From contig DLIM01000051.1 of assembly GCA_002483745.1 (NCBI GenBank), positions 14,639-22,742 on the forward strand: a stretch of 8,104 bases of DNA. The letters are read 5' to 3'. A program made the position numbers and the translations under genes. The number at the start of each line of letters is the position of its first letter. The first letter of the stretch is position 1. The notes under the pieces were generated by a model. That model was given only the letters and a program-made list of their open reading frames with translations, made no database searches and was not told the DNA's origin. Positions 6,468-8,104 of this stretch are shown here, piece by piece. Source of the stretch: Caryophanales bacterium UBA7642. GTDB taxonomy: Bacteria > Bacillota_I > Bacilli_A > RFN20 > CAG-288.

Positions 6468-6481
6468 TTATAATATTATAA
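6468..6481 (+). promoter_or_regulatory. Probable aconitase X -10 box within a perfect palindrome
   Basis: TATAAT at 6469-6474 is a perfect -10 box. It lies inside a 14-bp perfect palindrome, TTATAATATTATAA (6468-6481), so a second TATAAT sits back to back on the other strand. The -35 position 17 bp upstream is TACAAG (6446-6451), a poor match. This suggests an internal promoter that is weak or needs help, in addition to readthrough from the upstream pair. Confidence 0.45.
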
Positions 6482-6499
6482 GGAGAAGGAGAAAAAGGA
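6480..6499 (+). promoter_or_regulatory. Tandem ribosome binding sites before aconitase X
   Basis: AAGGAG occurs twice in a row (6480-6485 and 6486-6491), followed by AAAGGA (6494-6499). The second AAGGAG ends 11 nt before the ATG at 6503, and the last element only 3 nt before it. The purine-rich run supports 6503 as the start rather than the internal ATG at 6518, which would be too far away. Confidence 0.6.
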
Positions 6500-6502
6500 T
6501 AT

Positions 6503-7798
6503 ATGTACGAAGCTAAAATGAAACTCACAGCTAACCAGCAAGACATCATGAATGGCAAAGAGGGTGAAACCAAAGCCAAGATGATGGAATGCCTAGTTCG
6601 TTATGGTGATATCTTTAACGCTGACCGTTTAGTTCCACTAACCCACAAGGAAGGACATCTAGTAACCTCATTCGGTATTAAGATGCTCACTCCTATCTAT
6701 CCGATGATGGATCAGTTGATTAAGGCTGGACTAAAAGCTGAAGAAGGTTTTACCGCTGACCCACGTCCGATGGACTTCAAGAACGTCAAAGCCTCTCCTT
6801 TAGAAAAGCTAGTCTTTAAGAAATTCATGTATTCCGAACAGGAAAGATATGAAGAGCAACTAAGAAAAGTCGGTTTAGTCAATAAGGATGCCTTTTCCTG
6901 CACCTGCTATTTAAAAGAAGTCGGAAACACTCCCAAGAAAGGCGATGTCCTTAGCTGGGCTGAATCAAGTGCCGTAGTCTTTGCTAACTCTGTTTTAGGT
7001 GCAAGATGCAATCGAAACTCCGGTATTATTGAACTATTCGGAACCATTTTAGGCTATGCCCCTGATTTTGGCTTCTTGACTGATGAAGGAAGAAAAGCTA
7101 AATGGAAAGTCATCGTTAAGACCACTAAGCTTCCTGAAGCTCAAATCTTAGGTAGTGCTATCGGTATGAAAGTCCTTCAGGATGTCCCTTATGTCATCGG
7201 TTTAGATAAATGGCTAAAGGACCTTCCTGATGAAGACACGATTTCCTATCTTAAAGACTTTGGAGCAGCCACAGCTTCAAATGGTGCTGTTGGTCTTTAC
7301 CACATTGATAAAATCACTCCTGAAGCTAAGGAAGAAAAAGAAAATCTTATCAATTCAGATGCCAAAGAATACATCATTGATGATGCCGAAATTGAAAGAG
7401 TCTATAAGTCCTATCCGATTATGTGGAAGAATCCAAGAAAGAAAGCCTATCAATGCTTTATCGGCTGCCCTCATCTTACCTTTAAGCAAGTAAATGATTG
7501 GACCGATAACATCGTCAAATCATTAAAAGAATCCGGAAAGAAGAAACTGGTCATTAGAACCGTCCTAACCACTTCTCCTCAAGTAGCGGAAGAATTCAAA
7601 AAGACTCCTAAATATCAGCAGCTTATTGCAACCGGTGCCCACTTATCTTCCATCTGTCCTTTAATGTACGCTGATAACCCACTTTGTGGAGCAAGAAGAC
7701 TAATGACCAACTCTAACAAACTGAGAACTTATACTTTCTCTCGTTACTATAAAGACGCTGATGTCTTGAAGCTGATCACTGGCAAGGAGGATTTCTAA
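6503..7798 (+). CDS. Aconitase X catalytic (large) subunit, DUF521 family dehydratase
   Basis: Aconitase X enzymes are Fe-S dehydratases. Characterised members are bacterial cis-3-hydroxy-L-proline dehydratase and archaeal phosphomevalonate dehydratase. The 431 residues agree with a stand-alone large subunit. Landmarks are MKLTANQQDIMNGKEG (6-21), HLVTSFG (52-58), a Cys-rich CTC at 133-135 before 'P..GD.LSWAESSAVVFANSVLGAR' (144-168), LGSAIG (216-221), HIDKITPEA (267-275), FIGCPHLTF (319-327), SSICPLMY (382-389) and the ending LMTNSNKLRTYT (400-411). Candidate Fe-S ligands are C133 or C135, C322 and C385. C169 stands where I recall the family usually having Thr (GART). The sequence is divergent from the best-known bacterial members, so the substrate is not assigned. 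The gene is followed after 1 nt by the swivel subunit gene, whose AAGGAGG lies inside this gene's last codons. Confidence 0.88.
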   Translation: MYEAKMKLTANQQDIMNGKEGETKAKMMECLVRYGDIFNADRLVPLTHKEGHLVTSFGIKMLTPIYPMMDQLIKAGLKAEEGFTADPRPMDFKNVKASPLEKLVFKKFMYSEQERYEEQLRKVGLVNKDAFSCTCYLKEVGNTPKKGDVLSWAESSAVVFANSVLGARCNRNSGIIELFGTILGYAPDFGFLTDEGRKAKWKVIVKTTKLPEAQILGSAIGMKVLQDVPYVIGLDKWLKDLPDEDTISYLKDFGAATASNGAVGLYHIDKITPEAKEEKENLINSDAKEYIIDDAEIERVYKSYPIMWKNPRKKAYQCFIGCPHLTFKQVNDWTDNIVKSLKESGKKKLVIRTVLTTSPQVAEEFKKTPKYQQLIATGAHLSSICPLMYADNPLCGARRLMTNSNKLRTYTFSRYYKDADVLKLITGKEDF

Positions 7799-7799
7799 C

Positions 7800-8104
7800 A
7801 TGAAAGAATTCAAGGGTCATGTTATCTATTCTGGTACCTACAAAGGAAAAGCAGTTGTTACTCATCAGGGATTCAATACTTTAGCTTCCTTCCAGAAAAG
7901 TCTAATGTTCAAATCATCGAAGAAAGCTATTGTCTCTGATCAGAACAATCCTGATCTCTTCAAGAAAGATATCACTGGTGTCGCTTTATGCCTTCCGATG
8001 ACTATCGGATCAACAACCGGAGGCATGGTTATTGAAACCGCCTCAGTAAGAAACCTGGGTCCAAAGGCCTGGCTTTTCTCAGAACCGATAGATTCATTAG
8101 CCGC
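7800..8104 (+). CDS. Aconitase X small (swivel) subunit, DUF126 family (3' end outside window)
   Basis: The frame opens at ATG 7800 and runs to the window end (101 residues, no stop yet), which is most of the usual length for this small subunit. It shows the swivel-domain pattern: an N-terminal G.V...G.Y.G.A.V beta strand run, SLMFKSSKKAIVSDQNNPDLF (34-54) in place of the usual 'LSFWGG.D...G.I' block, ITGVALCLP (58-66) and the serine-bearing loop GSTTGG (70-75), which corresponds to the family's GSS motif supplying an active-site serine (S71). LGPKAWLFSEPID (86-98) is the typical late strand. AAGGAGG at 7784-7790 lies 9 nt before the ATG. The 1-nt gap after the large-subunit gene implies coupled synthesis of a heteromeric enzyme. 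Confidence 0.87.
   Translation, partial: MKEFKGHVIYSGTYKGKAVVTHQGFNTLASFQKSLMFKSSKKAIVSDQNNPDLFKKDITGVALCLPMTIGSTTGGMVIETASVRNLGPKAWLFSEPIDSLA

Noticed and set aside
7230..7493. Plus-strand open frame of 87 codons within aconitase X
   Set aside because: It is the shifted frame of a gene with continuous family motifs; there is no separate ribosome site.
1..8104. Mobile element, CRISPR array or defence system
   Set aside because: No transposase, integrase, direct-repeat array, terminal repeats or known defence domains appear; all genes look like ordinary chromosomal families with similar base composition.

Overview
This window looks like a low-G+C Bacillota chromosome. The DNA is clearly AT-rich, start codons are preceded by AAGGAG- or AGAGG-type ribosome binding sites, and perfect TATAAT -10 boxes recur in the gene gaps. 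The families present (DegV, Cof-type HAD, DUF2804, a TetR regulator) are common in gut Firmicutes. An Erysipelotrichales- or Clostridia-like host is my guess, not something the sequence proves. The standard code fits: tryptophan is TGG and no frame needs TGA readthrough.

Layout. (1) 1-458, minus: a TetR-type regulator, its 3' end cut by the window edge. (2) 569-1438, plus: a DegV/FakB-type fatty-acid-binding protein, divergent from the regulator across a gap holding a perfect 14-bp palindrome, the likely operator. (3) A bidirectional hairpin terminator separates degV from a convergent block. (4) 4404-1465, minus: a three-gene block of a DUF2804 protein, a lipoprotein metallophosphoesterase and an eight-span membrane protein; the last two overlap by 8 nt. 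(5) A 240-bp divergent gap with promoters pointing both ways and a hairpin between them. (6) 4645-6415, plus: a Cof-type HAD phosphatase and a six-span membrane protein resembling the YjdF/DUF2238 group. (7) 6503-8104, plus: the large subunit and (cut by the window end) small swivel subunit of a two-gene aconitase X dehydratase.

How the genes may work together. The TetR-DegV pair suggests regulated handling of a fatty acid or similar ligand. The minus block looks like an envelope module: a surface-anchored phosphoesterase translationally coupled to a polytopic membrane protein, with DUF2804 upstream. The aconitase X pair is a metabolic dehydratase whose substrate cannot be read from sequence. 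A near copy (11 of 12 bases) of the core of the TetR-side palindrome lies just upstream of the aconitase X promoter, so one regulator might control both loci; this is inference. No RNA genes, insertion sequences, CRISPR arrays or prophage genes were seen. Nothing here is clearly a new defence or mobile system. The least explained parts are the DUF2804-phosphoesterase-membrane block and the divergent aconitase X.
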